Positions 1 through 5,392 of a stretch of DNA of 5,913 bases are shown here, piece after piece; the stretch's first letter is position 1, and every line of letters starts with the position of its first letter. Below the pieces are notes generated by a model that did not search any database, was not told where the DNA came from, and worked only from the letters and a program-made list of their open reading frames with translations. The position numbers were made by a program, and so were the translations under genes. Origin of the DNA: an uncultured Prevotellaceae bacterium (GTDB lineage: Bacteria; Bacteroidota; Bacteroidia; Bacteroidales; Bacteroidaceae). Location of the stretch: the NCBI GenBank assembly GCA_937898415.1, contig CALDLA010000014.1, positions 1-5,913 of the forward strand. The letters are read 5' to 3'.

Positions 1-2267
1 CGGTGGCTACGGCTTCGTGTTTTCTGCACAGTGTAGAAGAAACCACAATCATGAGCCATATCCTGTACGCTACGCTGGAACACATCACTGATGCTGGCAC
101 GCAGGCACAGGGCATCATTCTTCAACCAGCACTTCTGTACCACAAAACTGACATTATACGAAGGTGAGAGAATACGGAAGTTCAGTACATCACCCTTTGT
201 CTGGATGTTGGCATTGGCCTCCAACTGCCAGCTGTGCTTAAAGCGGAAGGTGTTGTAGATGTCGAAGAAGAAGATGGGCTTAGTAAAGGTCACATCCGTC
301 TTGCCTGTGGCGCTACGAGGATCGTCGTAGGTCATCGTGTTCCAAAACTTCTGCCCGCCAATGGTCCAGCTTGGGCTATATACACCCCAAGTGGGATTGG
401 CCGAAAGGAAGATGGCCAGATTACGAACGGGATCGGACAAGTTAGCCTGCTTCATCAGCATGATACCCTCGTTGTTATAGGCCATTGGCACCTGTGTAAT
501 AGTGTTATCACGACGTTCGTAGGCAGCAAACAAGTTAATCCACTTCCAACGGGCATTGATGCTCACCTCCTGCATAGTGGCATTCTTGAGTTTCGAGTCG
601 CCCTGCGACAGGGTATAAGAGTTCAGATAGTAAATATGGTCGTTCAGTGAGCTGTACTTCGGACGCACGGTTTTCATAGTGTAGCTCAGCGAGGTCTGGA
701 TGGCTCCAAACTGCTTTGACCATGTGATATTGGGGAAGAACTCATCCTGATAGCGCGTCATATTGTTCTCGGCATCCAGGTTGTCCGTATAGTCGAAACC
801 CACATGCTCGTAACGCAGTCCGGCACTTACGATACCAAATTTATCCAGATTGGTATTGTAAGCTACAAAAGCAGCCACGTTGTTCTCCTTAACATCCGCA
901 TCAGTAGAGGGGAGAGGATAGTTAGTAATCGACGTACAGCTCTGTCGCTTCACGAAACTCATCTCCGTTCCAGCCTGCAACTGTCCCTTCCACACAGGAT
1001 AGCTCAACACCAGTTTGGTAGCCCAAAGTCGCGATGATATATGCGAGTTCTGTTGCATGGTCTGGGTTTCAGGCAAATACACATCTATCTGGTTGTCGTC
1101 ATTCTCCTTATCCGTCAGGAAATCCACGTTCAGATCAATGTTCAGTTTGTTCACCTGACCGTTATAATAGGCATTGCCCTGCCAGTTATAGGGGTAGTGT
1201 GTATGACCACCTTGATGCGAAAGGTCGCGGCCAGTGAGGTTGTTTTCAGTATCCACCCACATGTCATTATACGTTTTAAACTGGTCGTGGCGTTCCACTC
1301 TGGCACCCAGCGAGTGCTTGTCGTTAATCTGCCAGTTAAAGCCCAGGTTGTAGTTCAGACCCTCTCCATGCCAGTCGTTACGCATGTGGCTGTCCTGAAG
1401 AATATTCCTGATGCCTTCATCGGCCCGGAGGAATGTGGATTGCGTAATATGCAGGTCGTTAGGACTATCCCACGACCAGTAGTTCACCATACCAAACAGG
1501 TCCAGATTGTTGCGGCGATAACGTAGGTTCAGCGTACTACTGGGATCGCTGAAGCCAAATGCTAAGTCCTGATTGTTGGCAGCCATCAGGTCGAAGCCGA
1601 AACCAGCCCCCTCACGACGAACAGTCTTGATACGTACCACTGCCGAAATGGTGGCATCGTACTCTGCACCAGGATTGGTAATCACCTCTACGCTCTGTAT
1701 CTCCTCCGAGCGCAGTCGTTTCAGTTCGTCCTTATCTCGCATTTTTCTACCATTAATATAAAAGACTGGTGTGCCCTTGCCCAGCACCTCCAGGTCTTCG
1801 CCCTTCAGCGTCATGCCAGGCACCTTGGCCAGCATTTCCTTTGCTGTACCCGACTGGCACAAGATGGTACCCTGAATGGTAGTTATCATCGAGTTGCCCG
1901 TCAACTTGGTTTTAGGCATCTGTCCCTTTACCACAATCTCACTGAGCATCGCCTGGTCTTCCTCCATCTGGATGGTGCCTATTTCCGAACTATTCACGTT
2001 TACATACTTGGTACGATAACCGATGTACGAGAATCGCAGAATGCAGCAGGCATCGGTAGTCTTAATCTGGAAGATACCATCCACATCGCTCGTTGCACCT
2101 TGTATATAAGTAGAGTCGGATGCGAGCAGTGCCACACTCACAAATGGCAAGGGTTCACCCTGCGCGTCAATTACTCGTCCACCAACATCCTCGGTCTTAG
2201 CCTCGGCTGATAAACACATCATCATTGCAGCTATCAAAGCTACCATTTTCAAACTGATCTTTTTCAT
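1..2267 (-). CDS. Outer membrane beta-barrel family protein (TonB-dependent receptor-like), 3' end missing
   Basis: The frame is open for 755 codons from ATG at 2267 to the window edge. Residues 1-23 form a signal peptide (MKK, hydrophobic stretch, AEA cleavage-like end). Residues about 27-100 are a carboxypeptidase-regulatory-like beta-sandwich (GRVIDAQGEPLPFVSV, then FSYIGYRT). Residues about 107-215 resemble a TonB-receptor plug (EIVVKG, then VFYINGRKM, then VEVITNPGAEYDA). The rest is beta-barrel with alternating aromatic strands and the conserved RPKYSSLNDHIYYLNSYTLSQG segment. This order fits the OMP_b-brl_3 family, whose members usually run to nearly 800 residues, so I infer that a few tens of residues are missing. 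The protein should sit in the outer membrane. The substrate cannot be read from sequence, and I see no SusD partner in the window. No frameshift or internal stop was found in the parts I translated. The expression signals lie in the long gap upstream. Confidence 0.93.
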   Translation of the reverse strand, partial: MKKISLKMVALIAAMMMCLSAEAKTEDVGGRVIDAQGEPLPFVSVALLASDSTYIQGATSDVDGIFQIKTTDACCILRFSYIGYRTKYVNVNSSEIGTIQMEEDQAMLSEIVVKGQMPKTKLTGNSMITTIQGTILCQSGTAKEMLAKVPGMTLKGEDLEVLGKGTPVFYINGRKMRDKDELKRLRSEEIQSVEVITNPGAEYDATISAVVRIKTVRREGAGFGFDLMAANNQDLAFGFSDPSSTLNLRYRRNNLDLFGMVNYWSWDSPNDLHITQSTFLRADEGIRNILQDSHMRNDWHGEGLNYNLGFNWQINDKHSLGARVERHDQFKTYNDMWVDTENNLTGRDLSHQGGHTHYPYNWQGNAYYNGQVNKLNIDLNVDFLTDKENDDNQIDVYLPETQTMQQNSHISSRLWATKLVLSYPVWKGQLQAGTEMSFVKRQSCTSITNYPLPSTDADVKENNVAAFVAYNTNLDKFGIVSAGLRYEHVGFDYTDNLDAENNMTRYQDEFFPNITWSKQFGAIQTSLSYTMKTVRPKYSSLNDHIYYLNSYTLSQGDSKLKNATMQEVSINARWKWINLFAAYERRDNTITQVPMAYNNEGIMLMKQANLSDPVRNLAIFLSANPTWGVYSPSWTIGGQKFWNTMTYDDPRSATGKTDVTFTKPIFFFDIYNTFRFKHSWQLEANANIQTKGDVLNFRILSPSYNVSFVVQKCWLKNDALCLRASISDVFQRSVQDMAHDCGFFYTVQKTRSRSH

Positions 2268-2313
2268 TTTTCAAATTATTAAATGTTTTGCCAGTTTGAT
2301 GCTACACAAGCTT

Positions 2314-2354
2314 AAAAAAGTTGCAATCCACCCCATTTCTGGGATGAATTGCAA
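2314..2354 (-). terminator. Intrinsic terminator hairpin in the receptor leader (possible attenuator)
   Basis: Arms at 2321-2334 and 2341-2354 pair over 14 positions around a 6-base loop, followed on the minus strand by C and six T (2319-2314). Read as minus-strand RNA, every position pairs, with two G-U wobbles. Read as plus-strand RNA, the same two positions become A-C mismatches, so the minus orientation is the functional one. It lies about 50 bases before the receptor ATG and downstream of the likely promoter, so it would stop transcription before the gene unless read through. It could instead end a separate short RNA. Confidence 0.75.
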
Positions 2355-2360
2355 CATTTT

Positions 2361-2443
2361 GTGACGAATGGCATTCTGCAATATGTACTATTTCACTATT
2401 ATTTTTTCAACATGCCTTCAAAAATGCCATTTACGGTCATCAC
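2361..2443 (-). promoter_or_regulatory. Structured leader RNA element upstream of the terminator
   Basis: AATGGCATT (2367-2375) and AATGCCATT (2423-2431) are a perfect 9-base inverted repeat. GTGACG (2361-2366) also pairs with CATCAC (2438-2443) with one G-U in minus-strand RNA, extending the stem to 15 pairs with a 6-base bulge at 2432-2437. The element ends 6 bases before the terminator hairpin. A near-direct repeat (2353-2365 and 2445-2457, 11 of 13 identical) overlaps it. I recognise no known riboswitch family. An aptamer-like or antitermination role is inferred only from the order promoter, structure, terminator, gene. Confidence 0.45.
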
Positions 2444-2522
2444 GAACATTCTGCGACCAAAATTTCTAACAGAGCAAGTCGATTTTTAATTCTACCTCTA
2501 CCAAATAATCACATATTTCTTT

Positions 2523-2554
2523 CAAATATACTGATTTTACTAGGTATTTGCGAA
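2523..2554 (-). promoter_or_regulatory. Probable Bacteroidetes-type promoter for the receptor gene
   Basis: On the minus strand TATATTTG (2530-2523) is a perfect match to the Bacteroidetes -7 consensus TAnnTTTG. Twenty bases further upstream, TTCG (2554-2551) is a 3-of-4 match to the -33 TTTG box. Transcription would start near 2516, giving a leader of about 250 bases before the receptor ATG. It is the only full TAnnTTTG I found on this strand between 2268 and 2700. Array A of the repeat element begins about 20 bases upstream of the -33 box. Confidence 0.5.
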
Positions 2555-2574
2555 TAATTACTTAAATTATATCT

Positions 2575-2634
2575 TCTACTTTGCCTCTACAAACCCTCTA
2601 TAAATCCTCTACCAATTCTCTACAAGTCATCTAC
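2575..2634. repeat. Array A: six TCTAC units with an exact 11-base period
   Basis: TCTAC (TCTAT in unit 3) starts at 2575, 2586, 2597, 2608, 2619 and 2630, always 11 bases apart. The six bases between units vary, though several end in CC. One unit per helical turn puts every site on the same face of the DNA, which suggests cooperative binding by a repeated protein. The array lies directly upstream of the likely receptor promoter. Two further TCTAC copies at 2491-2501, only 6 bases apart, lie just inside the predicted transcript. Confidence 0.85.
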
Positions 2635-2647
2635 TACAGAAGTGTTC

Positions 2648-2694
2648 CTTATGTTGCAATAAGCGTGCCTTATTGAGCGATAAGGGTTCCTTAT
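2648..2694. repeat. CTTAT-N6-ATAAG palindromes, 21-base step
   Basis: Two 16-base dyads, 2648-2663 and 2669-2684, share the arms CTTAT and ATAAG around a variable 6-base core and start 21 bases apart. A third left arm, CTTAT at 2690-2694, keeps the 21-base step, but its right arm is degenerate (AACCT). A related inverted copy, CTTATTGCA at 2704-2712, is the reverse complement of 2655-2663. The spacing suggests dimer binding sites every two helical turns. The binding protein is unknown. Confidence 0.7.
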
Positions 2695-2734
2695 TTTGCA
2701 AACCTTATTGCACTGCCCCTAGGTACATTACTTA

Positions 2735-2793
2735 TTCCCAACGTGGGAACAATTTATTCCCAGTTTGGGAATGTGATGTTCCCAACGTGGGAA
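2735..2793. repeat. Three TTCCCA-N3-TGGGAA palindromes, exact 22-base step
   Basis: Fifteen-base palindromes occupy 2735-2749, 2757-2771 and 2779-2793. The first and third are identical (TTCCCAACGTGGGAA) and the second has GTT as its core. Starts are exactly 22 bases apart, twice the 11-base period of the flanking arrays. Perfect 6-base arms kept in three copies while the 7-base linkers differ point to selection on protein-binding sites, not to recent duplication. Only the arms and the phasing are seen directly; the ligand is unknown. Confidence 0.85.
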
Positions 2794-2863
2794 TATCACT
2801 CTTTTCTTATTCCAACAACAGGTTGTCAGTTCACCCAAGGCAGAATTGTAGTAGTCAAGATTA

Positions 2864-2923
2864 GTAGAGGTTTAGTAGAAGATAGGTAGATGTTAAGTAG
2901 ATGCTATGTAGAGGTAAAGTAGA
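2864..2923. repeat. Array A': six GTAGA units with an exact 11-base period, inverted copy of array A
   Basis: GTAGA starts at 2864, 2875, 2886, 2897, 2908 and 2919, always 11 bases apart. It is array A in reverse orientation. With the two arrays aligned as an inverted repeat about position 2749, 44 of 60 positions match, including 10 of 11 in the outermost unit. Additional out-of-phase GTAG motifs occur at 2848-2854 and 2973-2977. Together with array A it bounds a 349-base symmetric element. Confidence 0.85.
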
Positions 2924-2999
2924 GGTAATAAAACGGCTAAACTACTAATATACAACAACTTCATGATTTTATGTAGAGTTAAACTATAATTTACAGATA

Positions 3000-3125
3000 T
3001 TAGCCAAAGAAATAATCGCAAGACAGACGGCAAATCAAGCGTTTGCTACCATAAAGGGACGCAAGAAGATTTAGGCCGTAGTGCCGAGGGCGGTGAGAAT
3101 GGCAGACGATATTGATGTTACTCAT
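3000..3125 (-). CDS. Possible 41-residue small protein, unsupported beyond an open frame
   Basis: An ATG at 3125 opens a 41-codon frame ending in TAA at 3000-3002, directly after the acetyltransferase gene. The peptide begins MSNINIVCHSHRPRH, is rich in Arg, Cys and His and ends in a short aromatic tail. I recognise no family and see no clear initiation signal. The segment about 3020-3110 looks more GC-rich than its AT-rich surroundings, so it could equally be a conserved noncoding repeat or the relic of a gene. No other gene is visible between the repeat element and the acetyltransferase gene, and I see no clear intrinsic terminator for the upstream operon there. Confidence 0.18.
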   Translation of the reverse strand: MSNINIVCHSHRPRHYGLNLLASLYGSKRLICRLSCDYFFG

Positions 3126-3147
3126 TGAATGTACTTGTCATCTTCAT

Positions 3148-3672
3148 TTATTGCGGAGCATATTCAAAGAAATAGAAATCAGTCCAGCCTGTGTTCTCGG
3201 CGTAGAGGTGCTGCTTGCCGCGATACTCGAAACCGAGACGTTTGTAGAGTTTGTGGGCGGGTGTGTTCGAAGCAAGGGCATCGAGACGGATGGCCTGCAT
3301 GCCTTTACTCTTTGCCATACGGATAGCCTCGCGAATCATCTCTGAACCGATGCCTTTGCCTTGATAGCCAGGACTGACGGCAAGGATATGAATCACAGCC
3401 ACCTTTTCGTCTGGCACCTGCTGCGACCAGTCGATGGCGTGATAATCCTCACCCTGATACATCGTCACTGCCATCGCGCCGACGATGACACCTTGCTCAC
3501 GGTAAATGTACATGCTACCCTCGTTGATATAGACCTTGATGCTTTCAATCGTGGGGTGTTTCCTTTTGCTCCATCTGGCATATATGGCCATCTCTGGCGT
3601 ACGCTCCGTCACATCATCATAGAAGGCGATGATGGCATCAAAGTCGTTTAGTGTTGCTAATTCTAACCTCAT
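3148..3672 (-). CDS. GNAT family N-acetyltransferase
   Basis: This 174-residue protein is a full-length single-domain GNAT, an enzyme that moves an acetyl group from acetyl-CoA to an amine. The acetyl-CoA site (motif A) is clear at about 93-118: VIHILAVSPGYQGKGIGSEM, with QGKGIG as the pyrophosphate-binding loop, then a helix. Motif B is at about 129-150 (RLDALASNTPAHKLYKRLGF), with the usual Asn and Tyr. The N-terminal part (MRLELATLNDFDAIIAFYDD) is the usual first strand and helix. The substrate is not predictable; amino acid, small amine or peptide N-termini are all possible. Its ATG overlaps the stop of the DUF3795 gene as ATGA, which suggests translational coupling and membership in the MerR operon. 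It is expected in the cytoplasm. Confidence 0.92.
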   Translation of the reverse strand: MRLELATLNDFDAIIAFYDDVTERTPEMAIYARWSKRKHPTIESIKVYINEGSMYIYREQGVIVGAMAVTMYQGEDYHAIDWSQQVPDEKVAVIHILAVSPGYQGKGIGSEMIREAIRMAKSKGMQAIRLDALASNTPAHKLYKRLGFEYRGKQHLYAENTGWTDFYFFEYAPQ

Positions 3673-4025
3673 TCCCTTTTCATCGTCATCTGTTGATCTT
3701 TTGCCATCTTCTCCGCGAAGGCATCCTCTCCGTTTTCGCGGATATAACGGATGCAGGCGGCTCTGTCGCTATTGAACAGGAAAGCAAAGATCTTGCCGAC
3801 AAAGTTGTTGTGAATCATACATTCTTTCACATCCTTGTCGCACTCGGCGCAAGTATGCAAGTCCTTCTCCTGACAGCACTTGCGAATCTTGCACCATGAT
3901 GCTTTCTCGTTCTCCTTGCATCCTGGACATTTGCCATTGAGGAACTTTTTGCATGCTCCGCAATATAATCCACATGCGGCAATCTGCTGAGGGTTAATTG
4001 TGATTTCTTTCATTCTGTAACTCAT
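3669..4025 (-). CDS. DUF3795 cysteine-rich protein
   Basis: This 118-residue protein opens with the DUF3795 signature ACGLYCGACKKF (residues 17-28). It has twelve cysteines, at about 18, 22, 25, 33, 36, 45, 50, 51, 59, 62, 69 and 91. The CxxxCxxC and later CxxC spacings suggest metal (zinc or Fe-S) binding, which is inference; the family has no established function. There is no signal peptide or membrane segment, so it is probably cytoplasmic. The start at 4025 is the longest option; the Met at residue 5 (4013) is an equally reasonable start just before the conserved region. It follows the MerR gene after 46 bases and overlaps the acetyltransferase gene by 4 bases, so all three are probably cotranscribed. 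Confidence 0.88.
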   Translation of the reverse strand: MSYRMKEITINPQQIAACGLYCGACKKFLNGKCPGCKENEKASWCKIRKCCQEKDLHTCAECDKDVKECMIHNNFVGKIFAFLFNSDRAACIRYIRENGEDAFAEKMAKDQQMTMKRE

Positions 4026-4030
4026 TTTGT

Positions 4031-4066
4031 CCTGACCGCCCCAAACTATATGGGACGATCAGGGCG
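4031..4066. repeat. Intergenic inverted repeats with mutually exclusive pairings
   Basis: In the 46-base gap between the MerR and DUF3795 genes, CCTGA (4031-4035) can pair with TCAGG (4059-4063), and CCGCCC (4036-4041) can pair with GGGCGG (4061-4066). The two pairings share bases, so only one can form at a time. No T-run follows on the minus strand, so it is not a standard intrinsic terminator. It may affect RNA stability or translation of the DUF3795 gene. Confidence 0.4.
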
Positions 4067-4071
4067 GATTA

Positions 4072-4896
4072 TTACTCTATTGGTATCTGAATCACCGACA
4101 GCCATTTCTCAGGGTCTTCTTGGTTCCAGGCTCCATCGATGTAGCATGTACGATGTTGCCCAACCGCCTTATAGCCCTGCTCCTCAATATTACGGAAGGC
4201 CTCGGTGAACGATTCGTAAAAGCGCTCATAGGGGCCGATGTGCTTCATGCAAAGTGCTTTTGGTACCGCTGGCAAACGCTTAAACTTGATAATAGCGCTG
4301 TCTTCGCCCATCTCCTCCACCTGTTCGCAATACTCAATGTCGATGTCAGTGGGGGTGTACTCCTTGTTGTGCTCAATGGTGAAGCAGTAACCTGGTGGCG
4401 GACACTTGCATCCTAAACGTTGCATTTCAGGACCAATCTTCTCGACACACATAGGGCCGATAGCGGCGTAGTTAGGAATTACTTCACGATGACTTGCCAC
4501 GATGATTTCGGGCAGAGATTGAATACTAATCTTTTCCATTGTCTTCATTTCTTTGCGAGCGTTCTTCCAGTCGAGCAGTTGATTACGACGGGCAATCAGC
4601 AGTTTCAGCTCAGCCTCTGTTTCCTTTATTTTCTCAGTAAGCTGGCGGATGGTAGGAGTGTGAGAATATGAATCGCACAGGTCCTTAATCTCATCCAGCG
4701 AGAAACCGAGACGTTGTAGGTCACGTATGGTCTTAAGCCGTTGCATCTGGTTGATGCTATAATAGCGATAGCCCGTCCACTCGTCCACCTCGTCAGGCAC
4801 AAGTAGTCCCTTCTGCTCATAATGACGCAGGGTTTTAACTGTTACCTGCATCAACTGTGAGAACTCTCCGATTTTTAATTTCTTTTTAAAATTCAT
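4072..4896 (-). CDS. MerR family regulator with GyrI-like effector-binding domain
   Basis: The 274-residue protein has three parts. Residues 7-75 are a MerR winged helix-turn-helix (KIGEFSQLMQVTVKTLRHYEQKGLL; GYRYYS; LGFSLDEIKDLC). Residues about 82-118 are a coiled-coil dimerisation helix. Residues about 123-274 are a GyrI-like domain (HIGPYERFYESF, EEQGYKAVG and a C-terminal WLSVIQIPI), the module that binds hydrophobic or cationic drugs in BmrR-type regulators. The length is normal for this architecture. It should bind a promoter with an over-long spacer and twist it upon ligand binding. The clearest target is its own promoter at 4926-4958, which would couple control to the downstream DUF3795 and acetyltransferase genes. 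The effector is unknown. The start is supported by the short leader from that promoter. Confidence 0.93.
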   Translation of the reverse strand: MNFKKKLKIGEFSQLMQVTVKTLRHYEQKGLLVPDEVDEWTGYRYYSINQMQRLKTIRDLQRLGFSLDEIKDLCDSYSHTPTIRQLTEKIKETEAELKLLIARRNQLLDWKNARKEMKTMEKISIQSLPEIIVASHREVIPNYAAIGPMCVEKIGPEMQRLGCKCPPPGYCFTIEHNKEYTPTDIDIEYCEQVEEMGEDSAIIKFKRLPAVPKALCMKHIGPYERFYESFTEAFRNIEEQGYKAVGQHRTCYIDGAWNQEDPEKWLSVIQIPIE

Positions 4897-4897
4897 A

Positions 4898-4907
4898 ATC
4901 GCGCGAT
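4898..4907. repeat. Perfect palindrome ATCGCGCGAT in the MerR leader
   Basis: A 10-base perfect palindrome lies one base upstream of the MerR gene's start codon, inside the predicted short leader. It is the most GC-dense part of an AT-rich leader. It could be a second operator or simply a hairpin next to the start; nothing else supports either reading. Confidence 0.3.
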
Positions 4908-4925
4908 GTATTTGCTAAGCGACTG

Positions 4926-4958
4926 CAAAGATAAGGCATGCCCTTAGGGACGAGTCAA
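4926..4958 (-). promoter_or_regulatory. MerR-type promoter and operator for the MerR-DUF3795-GNAT operon
   Basis: On the minus strand TATCTTTG (4933-4926) is a perfect TAnnTTTG box, and TTGAC (4958-4954) lies upstream with 20 bases between. Inside the spacer, CCCTTAGGG (4941-4949) is a 9-base palindrome centred within two bases of the spacer midpoint. MerR-family activators typically bind a dyad in a 19-20 base spacer, so autoregulation is likely. Transcription would start near 4919, giving a leader of about 20 bases. Confidence 0.65.
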
Positions 4959-4971
4959 GAGAAATGAATAC

Positions 4972-4990
4972 TTTAACACGGATTTAACAC
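4972..4990. repeat. Two direct TTTAACAC repeats, 11 bases apart
   Basis: TTTAACAC occurs at 4972-4979 and 4983-4990 in the same orientation. The second copy overlaps the stop codon of the membrane protein gene, and both lie just upstream of the MerR promoter. The one-turn spacing is suggestive of an operator, but two copies are weak evidence. Confidence 0.3.
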
Positions 4991-5391
4991 ATCTTTGCTC
5001 TTTCTTTTACTCCCGGCCAGTAGCACCATGCGATACTGGCGGGAATGAGGGATGAGATACATTGTAGCCAGGTGAAATCATTGATACAGCTAATGCCTCC
5101 AGCCAGAGCACGAAGGCTATAGAGCACAACAATGGTAATGATTGCCATACGTGTTAAGGGAAAGCGACGGATGTCGCCTGTGGCGGAGAGGGCATAAAGT
5201 CCTGCCAGGCAGAAAGCGAGGACAAGACCTATGGTCAGGGCATACAGCATCCAAACATGTCCTGATACCATCTGATGCATGATTTCCCGGATGCCATAGG
5301 CTTCGAATGCCTCATCCAGAGCGAACAGGCAGCCGATGTGGCCAATGGCTATAAGGAAGTGGAGCACCGCTCCGAGTCGCAATCTTTTCAT
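4984..5391 (-). CDS. Small four-helix membrane protein of unknown function
   Basis: The 135-residue protein has four likely transmembrane helices at about 7-25, 46-70, 80-97 and 108-126, with short basic ends (MKRLRLG at the start, GVKERAKMC at the end) that favour cytoplasmic termini. Patches worth noting are HFLIAIGHIGCLF in helix 1, GLYALSATGDIRRFPLTR after helix 2, and six cysteines scattered through the chain. I do not recognise a named family and no catalytic motif is evident. Its ATG lies one base after the stop codon of the beta-lactamase fragment, so the two were probably translated as a pair. I see no separate promoter, so if the upstream gene is dead its expression is uncertain. 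Confidence 0.75.
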   Translation of the reverse strand: MKRLRLGAVLHFLIAIGHIGCLFALDEAFEAYGIREIMHQMVSGHVWMLYALTIGLVLAFCLAGLYALSATGDIRRFPLTRMAIITIVVLYSLRALAGGISCINDFTWLQCISSLIPASIAWCYWPGVKERAKMC

Positions 5392-5392
5392 C

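Noticed and set aside
1041..1526. 161-residue plus-strand frame
   Set aside because: It is antisense to the well-supported receptor gene and reads as a low-complexity Val/Ile-rich shadow without a recognisable domain.
2648..2793. Iteron-type plasmid replication origin
   Set aside because: The 22-base ladder resembles iterons, but there is no replication initiator gene, no DnaA box that I could find, and the neighbouring genes look chromosomal.
2673..2864. 63-residue plus-strand frame
   Set aside because: It lies entirely inside the palindrome region, its sequence is dictated by the repeats, and it has no promoter or family resemblance.
2575..2923. CRISPR array
   Set aside because: The repeated motifs are only 5-15 bases with 11- or 22-base steps. 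There are no repeats of 23 bases or more, no uniform spacers and no cas genes.
2575..2923. MITE or insertion sequence with terminal inverted repeats
   Set aside because: The arrays are inverted and terminal, but I see no target-site duplication at the edges and no transposase. It remains possible for an old insertion.
2864..2923. LytTR-type regulator binding sites
   Set aside because: LytTR sites are GTT-containing repeats separated by 12-13 bases; the GTAGA units at 11 bases do not match.
2941..2999. Rightward promoter mirroring the receptor promoter
   Set aside because: The symmetric position has only TGATTTTA, a poor match to TAnnTTTG, and no plus-strand gene follows.
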